Origin: Bacillus sp. EB106-08-02-XG196
Lineage (GTDB): Bacteria; Bacillota; Bacilli; Bacillales; Cytobacillaceae
Direction of reading: 5' to 3'
Assembly: GCF_013396335.1 (NCBI RefSeq)
Contig: NZ_JABWSY010000009.1
Span: 1 to 64,000, forward strand
DNA length: 64,000 nt
Every line of letters starts with the position of its first letter. The stretch's first letter is position 1. This document shows positions 7,952-16,811 of the stretch, piece after piece. A program made the position numbers and the translations under genes. Under the pieces are notes generated by a model. It was not told the DNA's origin. It did not search any database and saw only the letters and a program-made list of their open reading frames with translations.

Positions 7952-8527
7952 TCATTTTTCATAATGTCCGACCGAGGTGATGGCTGTCGCTAGTAATCCA
8001 ACAATTGAAACAATTAATAACGAATATAGTAATCTAGGCTCCCGAAGCAGCAAAAGACTCGACATAATAATCACGGTATCAATTGCATAAGCTATAATCC
8101 CTACGTTAACCTTTGTCCATTTTGCGAACAGTAAAGCCAGTAGATCCATTCCGCCTGGACTTATCTGATTCCTTAACATCGTCCCTACCCCAATTCCAAC
8201 GATAGTACCACCGATAATCACAGAACTGATAATGGGTAAATGAAATACATCCTTTAAAGGCATTAAGATTTCAATCATGAAACCTGAGAAAAAAGCCCCG
8301 ATTAATCCATAAGTAAAGTAGTTTATATCAGACTTATACGCTAGTAAGTAAACAGGAATATTCAAAAAAATAAACGTCAACCCAATACTAAAATGCCATA
8401 GATAGTTAAATAAAATACTAATCCCAAACATCCCGCCATTAATAAGATGAAAGGGCAAAATAAATCCGTTCACCCCAACACCAATCATCGTACTGCCAAA
8501 TCCGATAACCGCCAATTTTTTAAGCAT
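7952..8527 (-). CDS. YitT-like integral membrane protein without the DUF2179 domain
   Basis: The 191-aa protein has five or six membrane helices and the YitT (DUF161) pattern: GVGVNGFILPFHLINGGMFGIS near the start and GTMLRNQISPGGMDLLALLFAKW in the middle. It stops after the membrane part and lacks the soluble DUF2179 tail present in the paralogue at 29.8-30.7 kb. Function is unknown in the family. The ATG at 8527 is preferred: AAGGG lies nine bases upstream, whereas the ATG at 8536 directly abuts it. Confidence 0.8.
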   Translation of the reverse strand: MLKKLAVIGFGSTMIGVGVNGFILPFHLINGGMFGISILFNYLWHFSIGLTFIFLNIPVYLLAYKSDINYFTYGLIGAFFSGFMIEILMPLKDVFHLPIISSVIIGGTIVGIGVGTMLRNQISPGGMDLLALLFAKWTKVNVGIIAYAIDTVIIMSSLLLLREPRLLYSLLIVSIVGLLATAITSVGHYEK

Positions 8528-8612
8528 GATACCCATCCCTTGTCCAAAGTTCTATATAACCACTTATATGTAATTACAAGAGAGTTCATGCTTAACTAAA
8601 AGACACATTACG

Positions 8613-9926
8613 TTAAGCAGTTGCTATTCCTTTTGATTTTTGGAAATGTTTGAACAAGGAAACCATTAGCGTCAAAAAAGGTAAAAGCCATAAAAATAAT
8701 GCATAGGGTAAATACTCAAGGATGGGTATTCCGACTATGGTACTGCACATAATCGCCAACACACTCCAAGGCACCATCCCCGGGAAAATCATGGTCGTAT
8801 CCCCCATGACCCTTGCCAATTCTGCTTTCCCATATTTACTTGACCAATGAGGCAAGAAGGACCTTCCCGTTAGGATAATCGGCAGCGTTTGATTTGCGGC
8901 AATAAAACTGATTAACAGAGTGGCTAGCAAGGTTTTAAACGTGTCTCCTGCTAAAGAAGTTGAATTTTGCAGCCATTTATCAAGATAAGGCTGAATGACG
9001 TTCAATTCCTCCAATAGACCATTATAGGCACCCGCTAAGGCAAGAAACAGCAATAGTTCGTACATATGAAGAAAGCCCCCGCCGAGACCTTTAATTCCAT
9101 TCCAAAATGCGAGAGCTATTTCTACTAGCGGAACACCTTCAATCAACGATAGGATGCCAGCGGAAATGATACTTGATAGAAAAGCATTAATAATACTAAC
9201 TCGAAACAAAACTAAGAGAAGTAAAATGATGGGTGGAATAAACTTGATCATCGATAGTTCACTCCATCGTAAAGGCTCTAAATGATGTACGTTTACTTCA
9301 GAAAAGATATCGAAACTTCCGTAAAAAAGAATAGACATTCCTACAGCGATAAATGTAGTAAATAACATCGCATTCCATTGTTTTTTTACTGGTAATTCAA
9401 TTGTATGTGCTAGCAGCTGATGAGCACTCGAAAATGGAGAGGTTCTGTCCCCGACAAACGCACCTGAAACCAATGCTCCTGCTACAATCTCGGGCTGCAA
9501 ATTTAATACCACAGCTGTCCCCAATATAGGAATACCAATCGCACTCAGAGTTCCAACTGTTGTTCCAAGCAGCATAGAAAAGACCAACGCAGCGACAAAT
9601 GTTAAAACATAAAAATAATGAGGATTAATAAAATACAGTGCGATTTTCACCATTTGTTCAATCGTTCCTAAAAGATACCAGGAAGGGAGTAAAAAACTAA
9701 CTTGGAATAGAATTAATATGACAATCCTAGTCTTATAAACTCCTCTTATACTGATTTGAAGGATTTGTATGACACCCTGCTTATTCTGCATTGAAAGATA
9801 GACTAGAATAAGAAAACCTGGTAAAAACCCAATTACCAGCGGCTTGTGAAATATAACGGACCATATTACACCCATTAATGTAACGGTAAGGAGAAGAATT
9901 AATTGTTTCATTGAAAATCTTTTCAT
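8613..9926 (-). CDS. Na+/H+ antiporter, NhaC family
   Basis: The 437-aa polytopic membrane protein has about eleven helices. The NhaC-type signature VSGAFVGDRTSPFSSAHQLLA is near residues 154-174, preceded by the re-entrant-like TVGTLSAIGIPILGTA. A second conserved stretch is ALAGAYNGLLEEL. Members exchange protons for sodium or for amines and dicarboxylates (NhaC, TetB-like, YheL). The exact substrate is open. It is a single gene with its own ATG, and the neighbouring YitT-like gene is 85 bp downstream in the same direction. Confidence 0.85.
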   Translation of the reverse strand: MKRFSMKQLILLLTVTLMGVIWSVIFHKPLVIGFLPGFLILVYLSMQNKQGVIQILQISIRGVYKTRIVILILFQVSFLLPSWYLLGTIEQMVKIALYFINPHYFYVLTFVAALVFSMLLGTTVGTLSAIGIPILGTAVVLNLQPEIVAGALVSGAFVGDRTSPFSSAHQLLAHTIELPVKKQWNAMLFTTFIAVGMSILFYGSFDIFSEVNVHHLEPLRWSELSMIKFIPPIILLLLVLFRVSIINAFLSSIISAGILSLIEGVPLVEIALAFWNGIKGLGGGFLHMYELLLFLALAGAYNGLLEELNVIQPYLDKWLQNSTSLAGDTFKTLLATLLISFIAANQTLPIILTGRSFLPHWSSKYGKAELARVMGDTTMIFPGMVPWSVLAIMCSTIVGIPILEYLPYALFLWLLPFLTLMVSLFKHFQKSKGIATA

Positions 9927-9989
9927 TTTGGACCAACCTTATCTTTTTAATAAATTTAATTATAATGATTACTGTATATTTCGAAAAGC

Positions 9990-10019
9990 AAAAAAATTAG
10001 AGCCGTGATTACGGCTCCA
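9990..10019 (-). terminator. cwlJ terminator
   Basis: On the minus strand GAGCCGT pairs with ACGGCTC around AATC. TAATTTTTTT follows, directly after the cwlJ stop codon. Confidence 0.85.
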
Positions 10020-10024
10020 TTCGA

Positions 10025-10453
10025 TTAATAGGTGCTATAAATATTTTCGCATTCTTCTGCTGTAGGCTGATAAAAACAATGCAATTTATACCGAGAAACC
10101 AAAGGCTGGTCATACCACGTTTGCGGGCAATCGCCCTCCGGTCTAAAATACCATAGCGCAAATTTAGCCGGCCAAATTCTTTCACCATCAATAGCCCTTT
10201 GAGCCAAGCGCTTTTCTGCCGATCTTGCGCGTTGATAAAAATAACCCTTTGTTGTTGCTTCAAATGCATGTGGCTGATAAATCATTTGCGGAATGGTCCT
10301 AAGACCCTTAAAATCAGAGCAGTTTGCTCGAATGCGATTAATTCCAAGATTCCCCACCATCAGCATTCCTTGGATGCCTTCTCCTTCTGCTTCTGCCCTA
10401 AGCAGCCTTGCTAAAAGGTCAATATGTTGAGAAGTGGCTTTTACTACTGCCAT
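10025..10453 (-). CDS. cwlJ: spore cortex-lytic germination hydrolase CwlJ
   Basis: The 142-aa protein matches B. subtilis CwlJ in length and almost throughout: MAVVKATSQHIDLLARL, LRAEAEGEGIQGM with the catalytic Glu near 22, NCSDFKGLRTI, MIYQPHAFEA and LWYFRPEGDCP. It is a SleB/CwlJ-type (Hydrolase_2) cortex hydrolase without a signal peptide. CwlJ sits in the spore coat and is activated by Ca-dipicolinate during germination. The ATG at 10453 has GGAGGTGA five bases upstream. The usual partner gene gerQ is not adjacent here. Confidence 0.96.
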   Translation of the reverse strand: MAVVKATSQHIDLLARLLRAEAEGEGIQGMLMVGNLGINRIRANCSDFKGLRTIPQMIYQPHAFEATTKGYFYQRARSAEKRLAQRAIDGERIWPAKFALWYFRPEGDCPQTWYDQPLVSRYKLHCFYQPTAEECENIYSTY

Positions 10454-10557
10454 CTCTTCACCTCCATGTGTGTTCACATACATCATATTCCAAGGAGATA
10501 ATCTAGCAGATTTAAATCTAGGAGCAAAAACAGCACAAGGGACAGGATTAAGACCTA

Positions 10558-11550
10558 TTAACTTTTTAAGATATCCTCAATCCTATTTAATTCTTCCTCA
10601 GAGAAGGAAAGGTTTTTCAAAGCAGCTACATTCTCTTCTATCTGACTTACCCTACTGGCACCGATTAAAGCGGATGTTACCCTACCTTCCCTAAGAACCC
10701 ACGCAAGAGCCATCTGTGCTAGATTTTGTCCTCGTTCAACCGCAACTTCATTCAGCTTTTTCACTTTATTTACTATATCTTCTGTTACTTGATCTTTACT
10801 TAGAAAGCTTTGTGTTTTTGCCGCTCGGGAATCGGTTGGGATTCCGTTTAAATATTTATTCGTTAACAAGCCCTGCGCCAGCGGACAAAACGCAATCGAG
10901 CCTACTCCATTTTCTTGTAGCACATCCTGCAATCCATTTTCTATCCAGCGATTTAACATTGAATAGCTTGGTTGATGGATAACAAGTGGAGTTCCTAATC
11001 TATTTAAGATTTTTACCGCTTCCTGTGTTTGCTCCGCACTATAGTTTGAAATACCAACATACAATGCTTTACCTTGGCGGACAATTGAATCTAGTGCGCC
11101 CATCGTTTCTTCAAGTGGAGTATTAGGGTCTGGACGATGAGAATAAAATATATCAACATAGTCTAGTCCCATTCGATTTAAACTTTGATCTAGACTAGAA
11201 ATAAGATATTTTCTTGAACCCCAGTCCCCGTATGGTCCTGGCCACATTGTATAACCAGCCTTAGTGGAAATAATCATCTCATCCCGGTAAGGTGCAAAAT
11301 CACTTTTTATTATTTTGCCGAACATTTCTTCTGCGGACCCAGGCGGCGGCCCATAATTGTTTGCAAGGTCAAAGTGAGTAATCCCTAAATCAAATGCGCT
11401 TCTAAGCATTGATCGTCCATTCTCATATGTATCAACTCCGCCGAAATTATGCCATAGCCCTAATGATATGGCAGGCAATTGTAAGCCCGACCGACCGCTC
11501 CTATTGTATTTCATCGTTCCATAACGAGACGTATCCGCTAAATAAACCAT
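10558..11550 (-). CDS. aldo/keto reductase (YghZ/AKR14-like)
   Basis: The 330-aa TIM-barrel oxidoreductase has the AKR catalytic tetrad visible as Asp61, Tyr66 (FDLANNYGPP), Lys97 (STKAGY) and His138 (YSHRPD). The NADPH-binding end is ALIGASRVSQIEENV. The insert GYTMWPGPYGDWGSRKYL is typical of the YghZ/L-glyceraldehyde-3-phosphate reductase and Kv-beta-like subgroup, which detoxifies methylglyoxal and similar aldehydes. The substrate is not fixed by context. The ATG follows a strong SD. Confidence 0.9.
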   Translation of the reverse strand: MVYLADTSRYGTMKYNRSGRSGLQLPAISLGLWHNFGGVDTYENGRSMLRSAFDLGITHFDLANNYGPPPGSAEEMFGKIIKSDFAPYRDEMIISTKAGYTMWPGPYGDWGSRKYLISSLDQSLNRMGLDYVDIFYSHRPDPNTPLEETMGALDSIVRQGKALYVGISNYSAEQTQEAVKILNRLGTPLVIHQPSYSMLNRWIENGLQDVLQENGVGSIAFCPLAQGLLTNKYLNGIPTDSRAAKTQSFLSKDQVTEDIVNKVKKLNEVAVERGQNLAQMALAWVLREGRVTSALIGASRVSQIEENVAALKNLSFSEEELNRIEDILKS

Positions 11551-11601
11551 TTTTCTCCTCCTTTTTTGCTTCCATTTACATTATAAACGCTAACAAATAA
11601 T

Positions 11602-11628
11602 TCCCCAAGAGAGAACTTCTCTTGAGGA
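11602..11628 (-). terminator. hairpin downstream of the ABC-F gene
   Basis: On the minus strand CCTCAAGAG pairs with CTCTTGGGG around a short loop just after the ABC-F stop codon. The following U-content is modest (AATTATTTG), so this is a weak terminator. Confidence 0.55.
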
Positions 11629-11640
11629 TTGACAGAAAAC

Positions 11641-13518
11641 TTAAACGACATCATCCAGTTGTTTATATAAATGTTCTCTTTCTATTTCCAGCTGCTCTAA
11701 TTCGGTGTATTGTTTTTGAAGCATTTCCAAATCTATCCCTGATTCCATCCTCTGCTTCAATGTGTGAATGAGGCCTTCTAACTCCTCAATCTTTTGTTCA
11801 ATCTCAACCGCTTTGTTGGTGACTGACGTTGCTTTAAAAGGCTTGTCATTCCTTATTGCTGTTACTTTTTCAGGTGGTGTTGGCTGCGAAACCTTTACTG
11901 CATTTAGCTTTCCTTTTGCCCAGTCATAGTTTCCGTCAAAGAAATAAACAGTTCCGTCCTGAAGCCAATAAATTTTAGTAAACAATTTATTGAGAAAATA
12001 ACGGTCATGAGATACTGCCAAAATTGTGCCGTTAAAATGTTCTAATGCCTCTTCTAAAACCTCACACGAATCAATATCAAGGTGGTTAGTCGGTTCATCC
12101 AGCACGAGAAGATTAATATCCTGATACATCAGCTGAGCAAGGCGCAATCGCATCCTTTCGCCGCCGCTCAATTGATTGACCTTTCGAAATACCGCTGGTC
12201 CATAAAATAAAAATCGCGCTAGAATATGTCTTGCTTCCCCCTCATTAACGCTTACTTCAGACCGGAATACATCAATTACCCGTTCCTCTCCAATGGTATG
12301 AAAGACATGCTGTGATAAATAGCCGATTTTCACATTACTACCAATCTTAACAATTCCCATGTCACTTTCACATTCACCTAGAATTATCTTTAACAGCGTC
12401 GATTTTCCTGTTCCGTTTTCACCAACAATCGCGGTCCGATCCTTGTACTGAACAAGCATATTTACTTTCTCAAACAAAGTCCGGCTGCCAAAGCTTTTTG
12501 AGACACCCTCTAATTGGATAACAACCTTTCCGCTCCGGTCATTGGCTTCAAAATCAATCGCCATTTTCTTCACATCCAGCTTCGGACGGTCAAGTTTCTC
12601 GATCCGATCAAGTGCTCGCTGCATATTCGTAGCCCGTTTATGAAGTGCTGCGCTAGGTGGATTGGCACGATTTGCCCATTCACGAAGACGCTTAATTGCC
12701 TCCTTCATTTTTTTGATTTTTCGCTGCTGCTCCTGATATTCCTGGAACTCCCTTAGCAATCGCTCTTCCTTCTCTTTTACAAACCCGCTAAAGTTTGTAT
12801 GGTAAAGCTCAATTTCACCATCCTCCATGTCGAGAACTTTGGTTACGACCTCATCTAAAAAGTAGCGGTCATGGGAAATGAGAATAATTGTCCCTGAATA
12901 TTCCTTAAGGAATGTCCCAAGCCACTCAATTGCCATTAAGTCTAAATGGTTTGTCGGTTCATCTAACAAAAGCAGCTCAGGTTTCTTTAATAAACTTAAC
13001 GCGAGTCCAACCTTCGTCTTTTCGCCGCCGCTTAAGAGCGAAAAATGTTTATCTAAAAGCCCAATAATATTTAACCCATGGGAAACCATGTCCATTTGCG
13101 CATCCATTTCATATCCGCCGTTAAGAATGAAATCATCCTGAAGTTTTCCGTATTGATCCATAAGTCTTTGTAAATGGACAGGTGTCAGTTCTTGCCCCAT
13201 TTCTACCTCTAATTGTTGAAGTTTTGTTTCTGTTTCTACTAATTGCACAAAGGCAGTTTTTAGTACTTCTTTCACGGTTAAGTCCTTATAATCAGGAATT
13301 TGGGCAAGGTAGCCTATTTTTAAACCCTTTTTCCAATGAATAACTCCACCATCAACTGATTCTTGATTAGCAAGCAACTTTAACAATGTGGTTTTCCCGC
13401 TGCCGTTTCGCCCAACCAAGCCCACCCGATTTCCTTCGTGAACTTCAAAAGATAAATCCTCAAAAATAATATTTCCGCCAAATGATTTTGCTATATGATT
13501 AACACTACATACGATCAT
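11641..13518 (-). CDS. ABC-F family ATPase (translation factor or ribosome protection type)
   Basis: The 625-aa soluble protein has two ATP-binding cassettes and no membrane segment. Walker A sites are GRNGSGKTTLL (about 36-46) and GENGTGKSTLL (about 365-375). Signatures are LSGGEKTK and LSGGERMR, each followed by LDEPTNHLD. A linker of about 80 aa and a C-terminal coiled coil (about 560-625) complete the ABC-F plan. Such proteins act at the ribosomal E site and either resolve stalls or protect against antibiotics. The motifs do not tell these roles apart. The ATG at 13518 sits seven bases after AAGGAGA. Two terminators lie upstream in the probable leader. Confidence 0.9.
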   Translation of the reverse strand: MIVCSVNHIAKSFGGNIIFEDLSFEVHEGNRVGLVGRNGSGKTTLLKLLANQESVDGGVIHWKKGLKIGYLAQIPDYKDLTVKEVLKTAFVQLVETETKLQQLEVEMGQELTPVHLQRLMDQYGKLQDDFILNGGYEMDAQMDMVSHGLNIIGLLDKHFSLLSGGEKTKVGLALSLLKKPELLLLDEPTNHLDLMAIEWLGTFLKEYSGTIILISHDRYFLDEVVTKVLDMEDGEIELYHTNFSGFVKEKEERLLREFQEYQEQQRKIKKMKEAIKRLREWANRANPPSAALHKRATNMQRALDRIEKLDRPKLDVKKMAIDFEANDRSGKVVIQLEGVSKSFGSRTLFEKVNMLVQYKDRTAIVGENGTGKSTLLKIILGECESDMGIVKIGSNVKIGYLSQHVFHTIGEERVIDVFRSEVSVNEGEARHILARFLFYGPAVFRKVNQLSGGERMRLRLAQLMYQDINLLVLDEPTNHLDIDSCEVLEEALEHFNGTILAVSHDRYFLNKLFTKIYWLQDGTVYFFDGNYDWAKGKLNAVKVSQPTPPEKVTAIRNDKPFKATSVTNKAVEIEQKIEELEGLIHTLKQRMESGIDLEMLQKQYTELEQLEIEREHLYKQLDDVV

Positions 13519-13558
13519 GTTCATTCTCCTTTTTTGAACACTCTCTTAACATAAAAAA

Positions 13559-13582
13559 TGCAGGCATCCATAGATACCCGCA
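13559..13582 (-). terminator. terminator 41 nt upstream of the ABC-F start (possible attenuator)
   Basis: On the minus strand TGCGGGTATC pairs along ten positions, with two wobbles, with GATGCCTGCA around TATG. TTTTTTATG follows, then the ABC-F SD and ATG. There is too little room between this hairpin and the previous terminator for a full promoter. Confidence 0.8.
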
Positions 13583-13597
13583 TCGAAAAATTGGCAT

Positions 13598-13630
13598 GAA
13601 AAAAGAGTGCTTAAAAGGCACTCTCTTTTC
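13598..13630 (-). terminator. terminator after the RAxF-45 type ORF
   Basis: On the minus strand AGAGTGC and GCACTCT pair around a 7-nt loop, with TTTTTTC following. It comes 32 nt after the small ORF stop and 16 nt before the second terminator in front of the ABC-F gene. Confidence 0.85.
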
Positions 13631-13661
13631 ACCTATTTTAATAATGGGTAAAGAGATGTGT

Positions 13662-13796
13662 TTATCGTTCTATATTCATTTTGTAATTTTGAAAAAAGGA
13701 CAGACTCCCCCCTTTGAAAACTACTTCATGAAAAATTGCACGGCACAAATATAGCGCTTCAAGCCACTGTACACGTACAAAAATAGAACGAACCAT
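13662..13796 (-). CDS. RAxF-45 family small protein (44 aa)
   Basis: The 44-codon ORF has an excellent SD (GGAGGTGTAAAG) and a near-consensus promoter upstream. The peptide MVRSIFVRVQWLEALYLC continues into CRAIFHEVVF, carrying the RA-x-F motif that names the RAxF-45 family of small Firmicute proteins of unknown function. Naming rests on memory of that family. It is followed by two terminators and then the ABC-F gene in the same direction. It could therefore be either an independent gene or a leader ORF for ABC-F regulation. Confidence 0.72.
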   Translation of the reverse strand: MVRSIFVRVQWLEALYLCRAIFHEVVFKGGSLSFFQNYKMNIER

Positions 13797-13831
13797 CTCT
13801 TTACACCTCCGTTTCAACATAAGTCAATTCT

Positions 13832-13860
13832 ATTGTAAATAGTTCTAACCATCATTGCAA
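13832..13860 (-). promoter_or_regulatory. sigma-A promoter for the RAxF-45 ORF
   Basis: On the minus strand a TTGCAA -35 and a TACAAT -10 are separated by exactly 17 bp. The predicted start lies about 30 nt before the small ORF ATG. Confidence 0.75.
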
Positions 13861-13893
13861 GCCTATTTATTCAGACAATTAGAAAAGTTTTAA

Positions 13894-14316
13894 CTAATGA
13901 AGATACTTTTTCCTTCCGCCAAACTTTCTCCTATAGACAAATTTCCTTACGTCTTCTTCGGTTATTTTTCCATCATAAGCAGCAAACAATAGGGACTGGA
14001 GCTCACGATAGTGCTCCATGACAAACAGGGCAAACTCCTTCCGTTCGCCCTTTGCCTGTTTTTTAAATTCCTCATCATTAAGTATTTCTTCAATCTGATC
14101 CAGATAAAATGCCTTCGTATCCTCCCATTTTTTCTTTCGATTGTCCAAAATATCACGAGCGTATTCCGGCATTTTTTCAACTACGAGTTCGATATACCCT
14201 TGAGACCACATGAGCATTTTGTCTTTTTCAGGTAGTTCCATAACCATTTTCATCAGTTCCAGGCCATCTACTTCTTCACTAGCTGCATATCTTCCGACCT
14301 GATTCACCATTCTCAC
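13894..14316 (-). CDS. hypothetical soluble protein, last gene of the htrA-parvulin cluster
   Basis: The 140-aa hydrophilic, mostly helical protein is not one I recognise. It has many charged residues, a short segment GLELMKMVMELPEKDKMLMW and a basic end (FVYRRKFGGRKKYLH). There is no signal peptide or membrane helix. Its start lies 14 bp after the stop of the parvulin gene with a GAGGTG-type SD, so it is probably co-transcribed with the htrA and parvulin genes and may serve the same stress response. Confidence 0.6.
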   Translation of the reverse strand: MRMVNQVGRYAASEEVDGLELMKMVMELPEKDKMLMWSQGYIELVVEKMPEYARDILDNRKKKWEDTKAFYLDQIEEILNDEEFKKQAKGERKEFALFVMEHYRELQSLLFAAYDGKITEEDVRKFVYRRKFGGRKKYLH

Positions 14317-14330
14317 CTCTTAATGAAAAG

Positions 14331-15224
14331 TTATCCTACAACACTTTCAAGGCTATTCTCAATATCGTAATCTTTTTTCTTTTCTTCAAGCCAAGTAGTG
14401 TATTCTGATTCCATTTTTTCATCTATCAATGTTTCTTTTATTGCAGCCTTACTATCATCAAAATTTGCCTCTTTTGCTTCCTTTTTCTCTTCAACCTTAA
14501 TAATATGATACCCATAATCAGATTTTACTGGCTCACTAATTTCATTTATTGGAAGCGAAAAAGCTACATCTTCAAATTCTGTTACCATTGTACCTCTTGG
14601 GAAAAATCCAAGCTCTCCGCCATTTTCCTTGGACCCTTCATCCGTTGAGTATTCCTTTGCTAACTCTGCAAAATCGGCTCCATCTGCTAGCTTTTGTTTA
14701 ATTTCTTTAGCAGTTGCTTCATCTTCAACTAGAATATGGCTTGCTTTTACTTGTTCTGCTTCACCAAGAGAATCTTTATTTTCATCAAAATAAGTCTTTA
14801 ATTCTTCATCCGTAATTTTTATTTGCGGTTCAATTAATTTACGCATAGTCAAATAGTTTTTAAGATCCTCTTTAAGTACATCGACTGTTGTATTATTTGA
14901 AGCCAGTACCTGATCAAAAACTTCCTCGCCGCCATAAGACTCCTTTAATTTATCCACTTCTTTATTCAATTCTTCATCTGAGATCGTTATTTTTTGTTTT
15001 TTTGCTTCAGAGGCAACAATTTTATCAGCTATCAATTGTTCCACTGTAGATGCTCCGTATTGCTCCACCATCACATCATACAATTCATCCTTACTGATGG
15101 AATCACCATTTATTTTTGCGATAGCTTTATCCTTTGATAGAGCTAAGCTTAGAAAAACACCTATTGCGAGTATGAGTACTCCTATAACGAAAACCAATTT
15201 TTTATTTTCCTTGATAAAAACCAT
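14331..15224 (-). CDS. membrane-anchored parvulin-type peptidyl-prolyl isomerase (PrsA/SurA-like)
   Basis: The 297-aa protein has one N-terminal membrane helix (LVFVIGVLILAIGVFLSLAL, about 10-29) without a lipobox Cys, so it is anchored by the helix rather than by lipid as PrsA is. A SurA-N-like helical region follows, then a parvulin domain at about 158-245 (VKASHILVEDEATA, GGELGFFPRGTMV, VKSDYGYHIIKVEE). It would fold exported proteins at the outer face of the membrane. The position directly after htrA supports a role in envelope quality control. The SD AAGGGAGC precedes the ATG. Confidence 0.88.
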   Translation of the reverse strand: MVFIKENKKLVFVIGVLILAIGVFLSLALSKDKAIAKINGDSISKDELYDVMVEQYGASTVEQLIADKIVASEAKKQKITISDEELNKEVDKLKESYGGEEVFDQVLASNNTTVDVLKEDLKNYLTMRKLIEPQIKITDEELKTYFDENKDSLGEAEQVKASHILVEDEATAKEIKQKLADGADFAELAKEYSTDEGSKENGGELGFFPRGTMVTEFEDVAFSLPINEISEPVKSDYGYHIIKVEEKKEAKEANFDDSKAAIKETLIDEKMESEYTTWLEEKKKDYDIENSLESVVG

Positions 15225-15245
15225 TCTATTGTTTGCTCCCTTAGG

Positions 15246-16652
15246 TTATTTCGCTAGCTTAACGTTTACAGTGGTAAGCTTTCCGTCACGATATACTTCA
15301 AATTTAACTTCATCGCCAATTTTTACATCGGAGTACAAAAATCTTCTTAATTCTGAGGAGTTGGCGATTTTTGTACCATTCATGCTAACAATTACATCCT
15401 GTGCTTTTATACCACCATTGGCTGCTGCAGAGTTTGGTTCAACCGCTGTAATCATAACTCCTTCCTTGACACTTTCAGGAAGGTTCTCCCAATATAATTG
15501 TGGCACTTCTGTTAAATCAGCAAGTCCTACACCAAGATATGGTCTCTCTACCTTTCCGTTGTCAATTAATTCATTCACAATTGGAAGAAGGTCATTACTT
15601 GGTATTGCAAAGCCCAACCCTTCTACGCCGCTTTCAGAAATTTTCAAGCTGTTGATTCCAATCACTAATCCTTCCGGGTTTATTAACGCACCACCACTAT
15701 TTCCGGGATTAATCGCTGCATCTGTTTGGATGACATTAGTTTCCCAATTTCCTGCAGAGGTAGAAACCGCAATACTTCTATTGATTGCACTAACAATTCC
15801 TTCGGTTACCGTTCTAGCAAAATCAAGTCCAAGCGGGTTTCCGATTGCATAAACCTGGTCACCTGGCCTTAGAGTGGAAGAATCACCAAACTGTGCAATG
15901 GCTTCAACGTGTTTACTATCAATTTTCAAAACTGCCAAATCAGTTAAGGCATCTGTTCCAACAATTTCAGCACTTACTTTTTCTCCGTTATATAGCGATA
16001 CTTCTAGTTTAGTAGCACCCTCCACTACATGGTTATTGGTTACAATGTAGGCAGTATCATTATTCTTTTGAAAAATAACCCCTGAGCCTGTACCACTCTC
16101 AACATTTTGAGAGGAACTGCTTCCATAAAATCCTCCGGTTTGACGCTGTTGGTAATTGACAATTCCTACAATCGTTTTTGAGAGTTGCTCGACTGTATCC
16201 GCAATTGATGAGGACGACTTTGCAGATGTTGGCTGTGCTGTTACGGTATTCAATTCTGAATTTGCGTTTTGCTGAGTAATACCTAGGGGTTGTTTTTCAT
16301 CTGCTTGTCGGAAATTATCCAAGTAGTTGGTGTATGGGAGAACGGTCAATGTCAACACAGATCCCACCACACCTGCTGCTACCATTGAGGCAAAACCTTT
16401 TACCTTTTTTCTCTTTTTCTTTGTACTGTTTTTAAACTCTACTCGGTTCGCAGGTTGTTCAGGCACTGTTTCTTCTTCATTTTTCTCTACTTCCAATTCC
16501 TCCGTTTTCCCTACTGGCTCGTTCTCTGTAAGTAATGATTGTGTCTCTAGTTCTTTTTCTTCTTGTTTGCTATCATAACCATCTGAAATTTCGTCTGATG
16601 TATTTTGTAGATTATTCTCACTTTCTCTTTCGAATTCATCTCTGTAATTCAT
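15246..16652 (-). CDS. htrA: HtrA/DegP-family serine protease
   Basis: The 468-aa protein has a long acidic cytosolic N-terminus (about 1-80), one membrane helix (about 86-106), a trypsin-like domain and one PDZ domain (about 370-465). The catalytic triad is visible: His208 in TNNHVVEG, Asp238 in LTDLAVLKID and Ser319 in PGNSGGAL. It degrades or refolds misfolded secreted proteins at the membrane. It is the first gene of a unit with the parvulin (21 bp gap) and the unknown 140-aa gene, and it follows a two-component system. PhoP-like boxes lie upstream. Confidence 0.95.
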   Translation of the reverse strand: MNYRDEFERESENNLQNTSDEISDGYDSKQEEKELETQSLLTENEPVGKTEELEVEKNEEETVPEQPANRVEFKNSTKKKRKKVKGFASMVAAGVVGSVLTLTVLPYTNYLDNFRQADEKQPLGITQQNANSELNTVTAQPTSAKSSSSIADTVEQLSKTIVGIVNYQQRQTGGFYGSSSSQNVESGTGSGVIFQKNNDTAYIVTNNHVVEGATKLEVSLYNGEKVSAEIVGTDALTDLAVLKIDSKHVEAIAQFGDSSTLRPGDQVYAIGNPLGLDFARTVTEGIVSAINRSIAVSTSAGNWETNVIQTDAAINPGNSGGALINPEGLVIGINSLKISESGVEGLGFAIPSNDLLPIVNELIDNGKVERPYLGVGLADLTEVPQLYWENLPESVKEGVMITAVEPNSAAANGGIKAQDVIVSMNGTKIANSSELRRFLYSDVKIGDEVKFEVYRDGKLTTVNVKLAK

Positions 16653-16723
16653 ACTCTTTCTTCTCCTTTACACTAAAATTTGAGTTATCTTACTTATAAT
16701 TTAGCCCATAATTATGAAAAAAT

Positions 16724-16742
16724 TGTTAACAAACTATAACGG
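16724..16742. promoter_or_regulatory. candidate response-regulator boxes upstream of htrA
   Basis: The palindrome TTGTTAACAA gives TTAACA on both strands. On the minus strand it is followed after 5 bp by TTCATA, the 11-bp period used by OmpR/PhoB-class regulators. The 12-mer ATAGTTTGTTAA here also occurs, inverted, before the response-regulator gene at 19.0 kb. Confidence 0.45.
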
Positions 16743-16780
16743 GATTTGGAAATTATTAAGAAAAAAGTCGGATATTTAGA

Positions 16781-16810
16781 AAAATAAAAACAGCAGGAAT
16801 CTCCCTGCTG
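16781..16810 (-). terminator. terminator after the sensor kinase gene
   Basis: On the minus strand AGCAGG pairs with CCTGCT around GAGATT, followed by GTTTTTATTTTT. It separates the two-component operon from htrA, so htrA has its own promoter. Confidence 0.8.
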
Positions 16811-16811
16811 C

